DNA from: Batkoa obscura
Taxonomy: Eukaryota; Entomophthoromycota; Entomophthoromycetes; Entomophthorales; Batkoaceae
Direction of reading: 5' to 3'
DNA: 25,395 nucleotides
NCBI GenBank assembly: GCA_030770535.1
Contig: JASVEC010000251.1
Location: 1 to 25,395, forward strand
The notes under the pieces were generated by a model. It had not been told where the DNA came from and made no database searches. It saw only the letters and a program-made list of their open reading frames with translations. Positions within the stretch are counted from its first letter, which is position 1; each line of letters begins with the position of its first letter. The position numbers and the translations under genes were made by a program. This document shows, in pieces, positions 1-10,167 of the stretch.

Positions 1-2212
1 AGTTAGATATTTGTTTGAAGTTAATCAAACTATTGGCTTAATTTAAAGTATCGATGTCATACCTAAAGCAAAAAAAGTTAGCTTAATTTAGTTTTGAAAC
101 TACTTTTATTAATTAATGCTTCAATTGAATATTTTTTTCCCCCTACAAAAACATTAACTCAATATAAAACAATATTAAGGGTGAGAAATATATATCAATT
201 AACAAATAAACGGTTAGATAGTCGATTTTTCATATTACAAAAGCAAAACAAAGTTAGAGATAAACAACAGACTCAATAGTAGATTAACTAAAAAACATTA
301 AATTAATTTTTGGAGTTTTATTAAATTCAATTCAAAATTTATGTTAAATAGCACTTTAATTATTTTTTTATAAATCAAACTAAAAACTGAAAGCTTCTGT
401 CTAATTAGAGTGATGTCATTTTCATTTTTCATTAAAACCCTAATTTGACAATGGATAAAATATAAAATTTTAAAGACAAATCAACGAATAAAAAAAATAA
501 AAATATTAAAAGAAAGAGGATTAGTTTTACAAAAAGTAAGAAATGATCGGGAATAAACTAATAAAATCAAGTAAAGATGATAGGAACTTTAGTAAATCAC
601 CAAAACTGCATAAATTAAAAATTCATAAATAGTTAGCAGCATTAAATCAATGCCCCATTTACTGAATGGAATCTGATACTTGTCGTTATGCATAATAATA
701 AAGCAACAATTAAGGACTGTTAATTTAATTCAAATAACAGAGGGGGTTCCTAAATTTGGTAGCAGCCCGAAATTAACATTTTTGAAAATTAATAAAACAA
801 AATTAATGTTTTTCAAATTAGAAAAAAAGGGTAAACTTATTCAAGAAAATATGTTGAATCCTATATCATGCTATTTATACAAATATAGATTTTTTCTAAT
901 CTTTGAATTTTATCATGTACTATTAATTAATTAATATTATTATTAAAACATTTTAACTCAGTGTACTTTACGGTTTTGAATTAAATTTATAACACCCTTT
1001 AATGTATCTTTATCCATACCCGGACATTTACATTTATGATACTCTAAAAAAAACTTAACCAATTTTATTATATGGAGTAACTGGTTTTAATAATAAATCT
1101 GCTTTAAAGAACCCAACATTTGAAAAATGCTATTAAACATATATTGGAGCTGCTAAATGAACAATGTTAATTCATTTTAAATATCTGAAAAATCAAGATA
1201 GAGTTATTTGTAGAAGAATTATATTCTAAAATAACAATTGGGGTAGAAAAAATACTATATGAAAATTATAAATTAATTATAAACAATAATTAAAATATCC
1301 TGTCTGGAGTCAAAGTTTTATTTGAAATAATAAGTTTAGAGAAAAGGCTTCATCTTTGCCTAGATATAAAAGGGAACATTGAAACGTGCCCCGATTCTGT
1401 TTACTTGGAAAACTGATAAAACACAATTTAAATGAATGGTTGTATGAAAAGCTATGGCATCGATAACTACCATCAAACAACCTTAATAAAATCAATGTTG
1501 CTTATTTTATAACACCCAAAAACAACGGGGAATATGCACAAGGATTTTAATATAAAATGTAATGAGGTGCTTTAAAAATTAAAATTTATTTATTTATTTA
1601 AAGGCCTTCTTTTTATCTGATAATTTCCATACAACTCAACTATACATAAGAAGCTTGTCTAGATTAAAATCCAAAAACACCCTATGATTACTAGTATTGA
1701 AAATAAAAAATTTAAGTTTTCGGAAGTAAAATGTACTGTAATTGGCTAAGAGTATAGTCCTTATTTTAAAAATTATTTTCACGTTTGGGTTGAGGTTATA
1801 AATTCTAGAGCAAGGATATTAATATAAAAAATATAACTTAATAAGGAGCTTATCTTATTTCAGCTTTAAGAGTTTCTGAAGTTTAAACCAATTATATTCA
1901 TCATCTATAAAATAACTCATTCAGTTATAACTAATTGCCTAAAAGGAGTAGGGAAATGAAACAAAAAAACTTCAAAATCGTTATTCCTAGGCTTACGTAA
2001 CTTATTTTTATTCATTTCTTATCTATTTTGTCTAATATCTTGCGCTATTTGGTTTATTTTGCATAGAGGTTAGTTTATACATTTGGTATATTTATTTTAT
2101 TAGCCTTAGCATATTGGAGGTTTTGAAAATTAGGATAAATAATAAATAATCGTTTTGTGCATAATTTGTAAACTCACAAAGTTTTGCAAACTTAAACCTA
2201 GATCAAACTTAA

Positions 2213-2314
2213 ATGAGGATGTTTTTTGGTTTCATTACTTTTTCTATTTTTTAAACGCTATTTGAGTGGAAAAATTGTTAATAAAATTGTTAAACATGAA
2301 AGTACATCCCCAAA
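2213..2314 (-). mobile_element. Foldback MITE copy 1
   Basis: This is a copy of the roughly 100-bp repeat family in reverse orientation. It starts with a worn GAGGATGTTTTTTGG end, carries the diagnostic interior (TTTCATTACTTTTTC, then ATTTGAGTGGAAAAATTGTTA) and ends in ACATCCCC. The left terminus has lost part of the GGGG run. It is non-coding. Confidence 0.8.
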
Positions 2315-2556
2315 TTTTGGTTTACAATCTTAACCAGGTTCTTAAACCCCACATACAGTTTATTTAATAAAATGTTTGAATACTTTAAGTTTATTTAATA
2401 CAATCAATAAAAAGTTAAAAATAGGCTTTAGGCACCGATAAAAGTGCTACTTCATTTACATTAAATAGTTGCTAAATACCATTCAAACGTCTATATAATA
2501 TTTTTGAAAAAATTCCGTATCATACCCATTTACTTAAAACTATAGTCATTACAGTA

Positions 2557-2662
2557 TATAGGGACGTATTTTTGTGTTTAAAAATTTTACTAATAATTTT
2601 CCCACTCAAATGACGCTTAAAAATAGAAAAATTAATGAAGCCAAAAAAAGCACCTCCATATA
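2557..2662 (+). mobile_element. Foldback MITE copy 2
   Basis: Forward-orientation copy. It begins TATAGGGACGTATTTTTGTG, continues through TTTTCCCACTCAAATGACGC and ends with AATGAAGCCAAAAAAAGC and CCTCCATA. Termini are imperfect inverted repeats. The TA at each outer edge fits a TA target duplication. Confidence 0.85.
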
Positions 2663-4223
2663 CTTAATAAATATACAGCTCATTTATGAAACCGGTTATC
2701 AATAAAATAATGTTTGCTTTCACAACCATTAAATTATAACTATCCCTACAATTGTGCAAACGCTACATGATACAGTGCTGATAATTTATAAAGGCTTTGC
2801 ATGTATTTTATTATCTTTTTAGCTAAAAATAAAAAGATGATAATGGTTCCAAAAGTAACTTTTAATCTAGCTGTAGTTTATTTTATAAATTACATGCCTG
2901 GGTACTACTTGTTAAAATACCAAAGCCAAGGCAAAAAATTAAAAAAAACATCAGACTATTTTATTGCAGGTAGTAGAAGGACCAAAGAGATCCACTCTTC
3001 AAGATATAAAAGCCTATTTTAAATTGTTTTAATCTGAAAAAAAGAAAAGAAGATGCTTAACTAAGAATCCACACTTGGAGATACACACTAGAGTAGAAGT
3101 AGGGTCTAATTGGAACCCGAATGGTAATTTACAATATTGACGGTGGATAGCCTAAATGTGTGAAACAGTAGCTATTGGTAAGGAAGAAGTGGAAAATTTT
3201 TTCAAGAGAAGTGGACTATAATTTTTTTCCATTGAACTTTATTTTGTCTAAAGACGATATTTTACTGTTGCAATCATACACTTTTACCATTTGGTTTTGC
3301 TTAAAATAAGCAAAAAGATATATGAAAAGATTTAATGATTTTTAAGATCCTTAATGAACAATTTAATTTAAAATATTTAAAGTATCAACGTTATTTAGTA
3401 AATTTTAAAGTGTATTAGTATATGTAGTAAAATTACAATTTACTAATAAGGCACTATTAAATAACTATCAAAATGTATCTATAATTTAGATATATAAGTT
3501 TAATTGAGAAAAAGTTAAATCCTATAATATCTAACTAGTTTCTAAGTCGCTTTGTTACTCTAAAAACATTATCTTACTACAGCTTGTCTTAGCACCTTAA
3601 ACGTCTCTACAAAAAAAGCAAAAAGTTAAGTTTATATTGAGAGTAATAAAGAATTCGTTTATTCATAATATTTTTAATTACCTATTATTTAAATTTCTAA
3701 TTTTGGCTTTTAAATTTATGTCAAAACTGAGAATCTGACCATCTTTAAACTCAGCATGATATTAAAGCTATTCCTTTAAATTCCTTATCCTTAAAGACAA
3801 CATCTTGAGTTATAAAAATGCTTTAAATATTACTTTTTTTTCGTAGCAATAGCTTTATTAGGATAATTTGACAACGTGATACTTTAAATTTTGTTCAAAT
3901 GCACTAAAATTTAAGACTCATTCAAAAATGATTCAACTTCAAGTGGTGATCAATATTTCTAAAAGTGATTTGAAATTTAATTTAAATGCTTTTCGTAAGG
4001 ATTTTCAGCTAATTCGATTATTTGATTCGTATTTAATTTTACTATTAATTTCAAAGTTGAAATTTAATATCGATTCAGATAGACAAATTAAGTTACTACT
4101 ATAAATGGGCGGTGACGACCAATTGATGTATCGAATACCGAAAACACTAATAGCAAAAACGACTTTATAGATGTATAGACTAAATAATATCAGCTATTCA
4201 ACTTTGAAGTATACAATATTAAG

Positions 4224-4808
4224 ATGTAATTAAAATACTTATTCCCCTTTATGATTCCTTTCATTGCTTTTGGCGCTGGTATTGATCCACCTACTAGCGA
4301 TACTACCCCAGCAGATTCTGTCCCAGTATAACCCAAAGAACCAATACAAGCGGTTTTAGAGAAATATATAAACTTAGAAAAAGAGAAAAAACCAAAATAG
4401 TGGAGTAGATTAAATATAGAAATGTAAAGGAATAACAACTTCAGAACCAGGGATACCAGTTTTAAAACGCGACATTAATAGCAGTGACGATTTTTCTGGC
4501 TTACACGTAAGGCCAGTGATTGCCAAATTAATGTTATTGTTGCTCATGGTTCAACTAATTGTGCAATTCTAAATAAAGTAGATGATGAAATTAGTTTGAT
4601 AGTAAACAGCAATGAAAATAAAAGAAAAGGTACGTTTACAGTAGATGTCTATGTAGCTGAGTTTAAACGAGTTATCAATAATGGATGGGAAACTGTCCCT
4701 AAAGTCTAATTAAAAAGCAGAGTAGCATATCTCCCTTTAGGTTGTGGGGTCTATTGTATAAGTTCTACTGAGCTTGGCAAGATTAATGTTTCGATTTTAA
4801 AAAGTTAA
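4224..4808 (+). pseudogene. Decayed secreted four-Cys family member (sibling of the gene at 5765)
   Basis: This aligns along its whole length with the intact gene at 5765-6373: the start (ATG followed directly by TAA where the intact gene has a Gln codon), the 'PFMIPFIAFGAG' signal-peptide tail, a degraded Pro-rich linker, a 'CKGITTSEPGIPVLKRDI' segment matching the intact 'EPGIAVLSKDV' region, and a 'KGTFTVDVYVAEFK' core matching 'NGTLSIDLYSSSFKG'. Several in-frame stops and frame changes interrupt it, so it cannot make the full protein. The homology runs beyond the gene on both sides, so it is one half of a segmental duplication and not a retrocopy. No poly-A tract or intron loss is involved, since the family is intronless. 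Confidence 0.9.
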
Positions 4809-5706
4809 GTTAGATATCATGTTATTTTTACTTAAGATTGAGATTTTAAAGATATAAATAAAATATAAAAGATTCAATTATTATTCTGGCCTACTTAAAG
4901 TATAGAATATTATAAAGTTAAGTAGATATTAAGCCTATAGAATCTGTAGATTTTTATTTTAGTGTTTTCACTGTTATAACGTTGGAATTAATCAAGTAGT
5001 GTCTACATTTAGACTATAAATTGACTATTTGTTATATCTCTACTACTTTTGACTCAGTTTGATAGCTTCTTTATGGTATTTCGCCCTTTGAAATTTTTAA
5101 TGAATTGTTTTATTTCCTAAAACTTCTTAACTTTACTTCCGCTATAAGTAAAATAATCGCCTCATTTTTCAATCATTAATAATAAAACATTGAACACTTT
5201 TTGTTAGTTCAAAGAGCTGCTTAAAAAATCAAAAATAACGGTATACCGGAGAACGTTGTTTTGACTGACAAACTAATTAGTAATATTTTTTGATTGGAAT
5301 TTACTTTATTTGAAAATCAAACTTAATTTTACAAATTTATTTTATATTCCAGATACACCCTTTTTGAAAATATTTAAAACACTAGGATTGAAGATTCACA
5401 AGCAAAATTTGTAGTATTTTATTAAGCTTTTGTTAAATTTTTTGCTTACAAATTGCCAATCATTAGAGTTTATGCATTTTTCAAAAGGGTATAATTACTT
5501 TTACTACTTGCACCACAAAAAAAAGAATATTACTTTAAAAACCAATAAATTCATTTCCTTGATTTTCATTCAATTTTACTATATTAATTTAAAGTTGAAA
5601 TTTATCAATCTTAATTAATATAGGAATATTAAATTACTAACATGGATGAACAATGATAACCCATTAATATACCGAAAATCGACCATAATAAAGATAGCAA
5701 AATAGA
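4809..5706. other. Intergenic, partly duplicated
   Basis: No gene was seen. The first part (to about 5010) matches the region downstream of 6373, and the last part (from about 5570) matches the region upstream of 4224, so these are the flanks of the tandem duplication. The middle part, 5030-5560, has only short random open frames. Confidence 0.6.
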
Positions 5707-5714
5707 TATATAAA
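5707..5714 (+). promoter_or_regulatory. TATA-box candidate for the gene at 5765
   Basis: TATATAAA lies about 50 bases before the ATG. It sits in a block (ACCGAAAA...ATAGCAAAA) that is also present before the decayed sibling at 4224, where the TATA motif is worn to TTATAGATGTATAG. Confidence 0.45.
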
Positions 5715-5764
5715 CACATAAAATATAGAATGTCAGTCATTTAACCCAAAAAATTATCAATAAC

Positions 5765-6373
5765 ATGCAATTAAAATATTTGTCCTTTTTTATGCTTCCT
5801 TTGATCGCCTTTGGCGCTGATATTGCTCCACCTGCTGATGCTGCAGCCCCTGCTGATGCTGCACAAGCGCAGCCTGTAGCTCCAGCAGATCCTGTTCCAG
5901 TACAACCCGCTCCAGAAGAAGCTCCCGAGACAGTAAAAGACGAAACGCCCAAAAAAATTGAACAAACTAAATGTAAAGGAGCTAAATCAGCAATAATTTC
6001 AGAACCAGGAATTGCAGTTTTAAGTAAAGATGTTAATATGAGTTTAGCAATTGCCAATCTCAAATGTAGTTCAGGAAAAGTAGTCACTGGGTCTATAACT
6101 GCTCATGGACCAGCGTCCTGTTCAGTTCCAACTAGAATAGGAGGTAGTGTAACCTTAATGGTTGATGGAGTTGAAAATAAAGGAAATGGTACACTTTCAA
6201 TTGATCTTTATTCATCTTCATTTAAGGGGATAATCAATAGTGGTCCTAATGCTGGTCAAAAAGTTGAATTAAAAGCCAGAGTAAGTGATCTTCTTTTAGG
6301 TCGTGGGGCTCAGTGTGTAAGTACTGCCGGGCTTAATAAGTTTAACCTTGTAATTAACTCACTTCAATTTTAA
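5765..6373 (+). CDS. Secreted four-Cys protein with Pro/Ala-rich acidic linker
   Basis: The product is 202 aa from a single exon, and I do not recognise it as a named family. Residues 1-17 form a signal peptide (MQLKYLSFFMLPLIAFG, likely cut before Ala-Asp). Residues 18-63 form a low-complexity linker rich in Pro, Ala, Asp and Glu. Residues 68-202 form the family domain with Cys at 70, 101, 119 and 184, a glycine-rich core (NGTLSIDLYSSSFKG, residues 141-155) and a C-terminal hydrophobic strand ending in Phe. Possible N-glycosylation sites are N91 and N141. The composition suggests an all-beta extracellular domain with two disulfides, which is inference. The linker DNA is markedly richer in G+C than its surroundings. 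A TATA box lies about 50 bases upstream and AATAAA lies at 6429. A decayed sibling lies 1.5 kb upstream on the same strand. The start is set by the first ATG, directly before the signal peptide. Confidence 0.9.
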   Translation: MQLKYLSFFMLPLIAFGADIAPPADAAAPADAAQAQPVAPADPVPVQPAPEEAPETVKDETPKKIEQTKCKGAKSAIISEPGIAVLSKDVNMSLAIANLKCSSGKVVTGSITAHGPASCSVPTRIGGSVTLMVDGVENKGNGTLSIDLYSSSFKGIINSGPNAGQKVELKARVSDLLLGRGAQCVSTAGLNKFNLVINSLQF

Positions 6374-6428
6374 AAATCAAAAACCGTATATTATAATATT
6401 TTTACATACAATCTTAGTTAAGAATATG

Positions 6429-6434
6429 AATAAA
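6429..6434 (+). terminator. Polyadenylation signal candidate
   Basis: AATAAA lies 56 bases after the stop codon of the gene at 5765. In this AT-rich DNA the hexamer is common, so only its position supports it. Confidence 0.4.
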
Positions 6435-6474
6435 GTATACAAAATTCAATTAATTTTTTATTTAAAGTAAAGAA

Positions 6475-6594
6475 TATGGGAGTGTTTTTTTTAACTTCAT
6501 TACTTTTTCCTTTTTTAAGCGCTATTTAAGCGGAAAATTTGTTAGTAGAGTTCTTAAATCCATAATATGGGGATGTATTTTTGTGTTTAACTAC
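6475..6594 (-). mobile_element. Foldback MITE, compound or rearranged copy
   Basis: A reverse-orientation copy starts at TATGGGAGTGTTTTTTTT and runs through TTAAGCGCTATTTAAGCGGA to TTCTTAAATCCATA, lacking most of the normal right end. It is followed at once by a forward-facing left end (ATATGGGGATGTATTTTTG) of a second copy that breaks off after about 25 bases. The duplicated sibling region near 4900 lacks it, so it inserted after that duplication. Confidence 0.8.
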
Positions 6595-8272
6595 ACTTTA
6601 AACTTAAAGAATACTTTGTTTTTTATTCTAACGTTTTGCTGTTATAGTGTTACAATTAGTCAAACAATCTATATTTAAACTATAAGTTGATAGAATATTT
6701 CCAAATGGTGTTTTTTAGATATTTTTTATGAAAATATTCTACTTGGATAAGTTCTCAAAACTAAGTATATACTCAGCCAAAGTTGTCTTAATGTTTTGAC
6801 TTTTTGTTTTCTTACAAAAACTCGAGTAATGTTAATAAAACTACTTGAAAAAATTATGGAGGTATATATATTTATAATATATTCAAAGAAAAATCAATAA
6901 TGATATGAAAATTTTGTATAGAGCAACTAATTTCAAAGTCTCAATCTAAAATGGATTACTTTAAACTCAGTTTAACTTGATATTAAAATAAAATTTATTT
7001 GTTATATTATGTATATAATATGATCAATATAACTTTTTAAAAGTTATTGTTTAATATTTTTAATTTATATTAAGATATTTTTTATTGCTATTCAACGACA
7101 ATTATTTTTATAATATATTAAACTATCTATGACCAAATAGTAAAAAATAGTTATTTAATATATATATTTTATCTAGAAGAAATTGGACTACACGATTTTA
7201 TCTAACAACTAACAAAAATATAAAATTCACATATCTTACGTTTACTTCAAGGCTATATTTATTTACCCTTTTGGATAAAGGAGACTTCGATTTAGGATAT
7301 CACAATAAGCCTTCTTTATATTATAGCTATTTCGCTTTTTAGAACACAAATATGACTTAAAGTTTGAAGAAATTTCAAGAATATGAAAGATGTCAACAAT
7401 GTGATATTAAATCAACCCAATAAGGCGTAATTAAAGAAAAGTAGTAAGCTAATTTGAGTTGGAGTGCTTAAAAAAATTGTTCTAAAAATCAAGACTGAAC
7501 TTTAGACAATTATTTCTTAATAAAAAGCAATCTAAGAAACTTCTTTTTTATCAACTATATTTAAAAATACTATATAAGCATATAAAATAGTAGCTTTATA
7601 AGTTTTACACTAGGTTAATTATAATGCTTTAAACTAATATTAAAAGTAGGACAATTTTTAAAGAGTGTGAAATCTGATACTCAGCGATTGGAGTCAAGAA
7701 CAGCTATTGCCTAGTTGACTGTACTGTAAATTGAAAGGTCTTAGTTTATGTGACTAAGATAGACTTGAATTATGAAGAATAGCATGTAATAGACTATGGA
7801 CTATGTAAGACAAGTAGAATAGACAATACTAATGTAAGATCTATGTAAAATACTATTAAGAAAATTTAGTAGCTTTATTAAATGTAAGAAATATCAGAAA
7901 ATAATTCAGTTAAAAAGCCTCGAGTTACTATGTTCTAGGGTCTCTTTTATACTCGAACAAGTATGGGTATCAAAGCGGCGAGATAATATCCTTCGGAGTC
8001 ATATAAAAGAAATTATTATAGCAAATCAAGATAAGAGCATGGGACTGATTGTCTCTAAACTCGAGAACACAACACCTTAAGCGATTATTATACTATACTC
8101 AATCACGGAGCTGATAAAGCGATGTTTCACAAGAGGTTTTTTAAAAAGCACTGAATTTAATCTACTTTTTGTTATTGGTAACAACTTTTTATAATATTTG
8201 AAGTATTTATTCAATATATAAATATTGTATTTCATGATGAATTTTAGCTTAAAGAATTTAAGACTGATAGTA

Positions 8273-8375
8273 TATGGGGATGTTTTTTTTGATTTCATTA
8301 CTTTTCCATTTTTTAAGCACTATTTGAGTGGATAAGTGCTAGTAAAATTCTTAAATACAAAAATATATCCCCATA
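8273..8375 (-). mobile_element. Foldback MITE copy, well preserved
   Basis: Begins TATGGGGATGTTTTTTTTGA, keeps the interior CTATTTGAGTGGATAAGTGC and ends in ATATCCCCATA. Both ends are clear, with outer TA dinucleotides. Confidence 0.9.
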
Positions 8376-8558
8376 TTATAATTTTATTGGTTTTTTAAAT
8401 TTAATAAATACTATATGGGGATGTCTGAATTAGTTTCAGAATTTGTTTTAAATTAATCCAAATTTTTGAGTTTTAAATCTATAAGTCCTTAATATATGAT
8501 TAGTTAAATTTGAATAGGTTAAAATTGAAAAAATTTAGTTTAAAAGACTTATTTTAAT

Positions 8559-8655
8559 TATGGGGATGTATTTTTATGTTTAAGAATTTTACTAACAAAT
8601 TTTCCGCCTTAAATAGTAGTTAAAAAATAATGAAGTAAAAAAAAACATTCCCTTA
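8559..8655 (+). mobile_element. Foldback MITE copy
   Basis: Begins TATGGGGATGTATTTTTATG, contains TTTTACTAACAAATTTTCCG and ends in AACATTCCCTTA. The interior is shortened by a few bases compared with other copies. Confidence 0.85.
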
Positions 8656-8744
8656 TCTTATCCTTTTTAAATAACTACTTTTTTTTAATTATATGTTTTA
8701 TATTGTTTTTATTAAATGTTTAATAGACAGATAGCACATAAATA

Positions 8745-8845
8745 TATGGGAATGTGTTTTTTTGTTTGAGAGTTTTACTAACAATTTTTCCATTCAAATA
8801 GTGTTTAAAAGATGAAAAAGTAATGAAGCCAAAAAAACATCCCAT
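8745..8845 (+). mobile_element. Foldback MITE copy
   Basis: Begins TATGGGAATGTGTTTTTTTG, carries TTTTACTAACAATTTTTCCA and ends with GCCAAAAAAACATCCCAT. It is the third copy within about 575 bases. Confidence 0.9.
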
Positions 8846-9298
8846 GTTTTCCCTTTAGTATGTAGCTCATATAGTTTCGGTTTTTTTACTGCTTAATTTT
8901 TATTTATTACTCATAATATTAAAGCAAAAATATCACTCTTTAATAGAAACAATATTTAACTTAAGTTATCTATTACACTTTATATTAATTATCTTCAATG
9001 AATAGCGATGATGATACACCTTTTTCTATTATGTTTTTTACTACAATCTAGAGCGCAAACAGGTAAAAACAATTAATAATTTTTTATATAAAAATAACAA
9101 TCATTTTATTATGGTCAAAAAACCTTCAAATTTAATGAATTAACTTATCTTTTAAACATTAACTCAATTACAACGACAACAATCTTTTAATTAATTTCAA
9201 TGATCTAAACAATAAACAAAGGAAATAATTTTATAAAAATTCTAAAGCCTATAACCAAAATCTTTAAAAATAAATTAAGACCTAAAATTTAAAAGAAA

Positions 9299-9776
9299 AT
9301 GTTGAAATCTATTTCCTGATCCTATACCAATTGCTCTTCATTACCTGCACCAATTTGAAATGTGATCAACCTAAGGCTATTGTGACTTTGATCTCTGGTC
9401 TAATTTGTAAAACGAACACTAATTTCAATTTAACTTTAACCACCCATAGCATCAAATGTACATAAGCAAAGTCAGCTTCTGTTACAGCGAGCTACAGTGA
9501 TAACATTATTGTATAATAAGTTCAAATGATACATAAAATAACTTAGCATTAATGATACATTGAATATTAAATCAAAGAAAAGGTGCATTAAGTACCAATC
9601 TGTTAAATACTCGTTTTGAATGAATGACTATGACGGGCACACAAGCCGGTAATGTAATTAGTATCAAAGGAAAACTTTATCACCATTGTTCTTTGACTTT
9701 GAATATTTAGCGTTATAATAACAAAAAGCTGGCTAAACTTAATTTAGAGATCAAGGAAGCTAACTTTCAATTATGA
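9299..9776 (+). pseudogene. Decayed secreted four-Cys family member
   Basis: This matches the shorter members at 15566 and 11410. Recognisable parts are the start and a hydrophobic leader, 'TNLKCD' around the first Cys, 'NFNLTLTTHSIKCT' around the second Cys, 'MTGTQAGNVISIKGKL' after the core, and a last stretch 'KLNLEIKEANFQL' before TGA. Several stops and frame changes separate these parts, so it is not functional. It has the family's shared upstream blocks at about 9123 and 9196. Confidence 0.85.
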
Positions 9777-10167
9777 ATGTTTTTTAGACCCATATTAACA
9801 AAGAAGTTATAGAATTGTTTTTAGAATGAAGTTTGTTTATAAAGGTATATAAAGTGAGCTTTATTTAACTTACATTCTATGTCGAAATTTAAATATTAAA
9901 TGAGTTTTTATGTCTTTGTCATTCCTTTTATTTGATTACTTAATAAAACTATTTTATCAAAAATATTGTAGTAAATTGAATTCTGAAAAAAATGTTGTGA
10001 TAATGTCAGTGATAACACCACAATAAAAATTGAGACAAACTTAATAAATTTAACCATTTTCTAATCCTAAATTTGACCGATTCACATCATTTTAAAAAAA
10101 AAATAGGATCTAGATAATTTGAACAATAAACAGAATGATATAAAAAACAAATGTCGTAATAATAGAG
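9777..10167. other. Intergenic spacer between family members
   Basis: No gene was seen. It holds the shared upstream blocks of the next copy: a TCCTAAATTTGACC block at about 10065 and an AACAATAAACAGAATGATAT block at about 10117, about 50-100 bases before the start of the decayed copy. Confidence 0.6.

Larger units (their letters stand above)
1..4223. other. Gene-poor AT-rich region
   Basis: No convincing gene was found on either strand. Open frames are short (84 codons or fewer), have no domain signature and look random for this composition. Two copies of the foldback MITE lie at about 2213-2314 and 2557-2662. A stretch near 2801-3022 encodes a short peptide faintly like a sodium:solute symporter segment (see findings), and 3050-3200 is slightly less AT-rich but shows no readable frame. 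The last 200 bases before 4224 are the duplicated upstream region of the decayed family member and match the region before 5765. Confidence 0.6.
6374..9298. other. Long intergenic region with several MITE copies
   Basis: No gene was seen in this 2.9-kb stretch. To about 6690 it matches the flank of the tandem duplication (compare 4809-5010). MITE copies occur at about 6475-6594, 8273-8375, 8559-8655 and 8745-8845, with an isolated MITE end at about 8412. The part 7680-8100 is less AT-rich than the rest and has many short direct repeats of the ACTATG/TGTAAGA type, but no frame or known element could be assigned. From about 9090 the shared upstream region of the next family member begins. Confidence 0.6.

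Noticed and set aside
680-934. 84-aa frame, the longest in the left 4 kb
   Set aside because: No domain, leader or intron signal. Composition matches random AT-rich DNA.
5737-6087. 116-aa antisense frame rich in Gly, Ala, Ser and Cys opposite the gene at 5765
   Set aside because: It is the mirror of the Pro/Ala linker codons (GCN/CCN read on the other strand). It has no leader or domain, and the sense gene is supported by relatives.
7680-8100. Possible old retroelement end (less AT-rich, GGGTATCAAAGC near 7965 recalling a primer-binding site)
   Set aside because: No paired terminal repeat, no coding remnant on either side, and the short motif alone is not enough.
8077-8298. 73-aa minus-strand frame
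   Set aside because: No motif, no relatives in the window, Lys/Ile/Tyr-rich as expected by chance, and it runs into the MITE at 8273.
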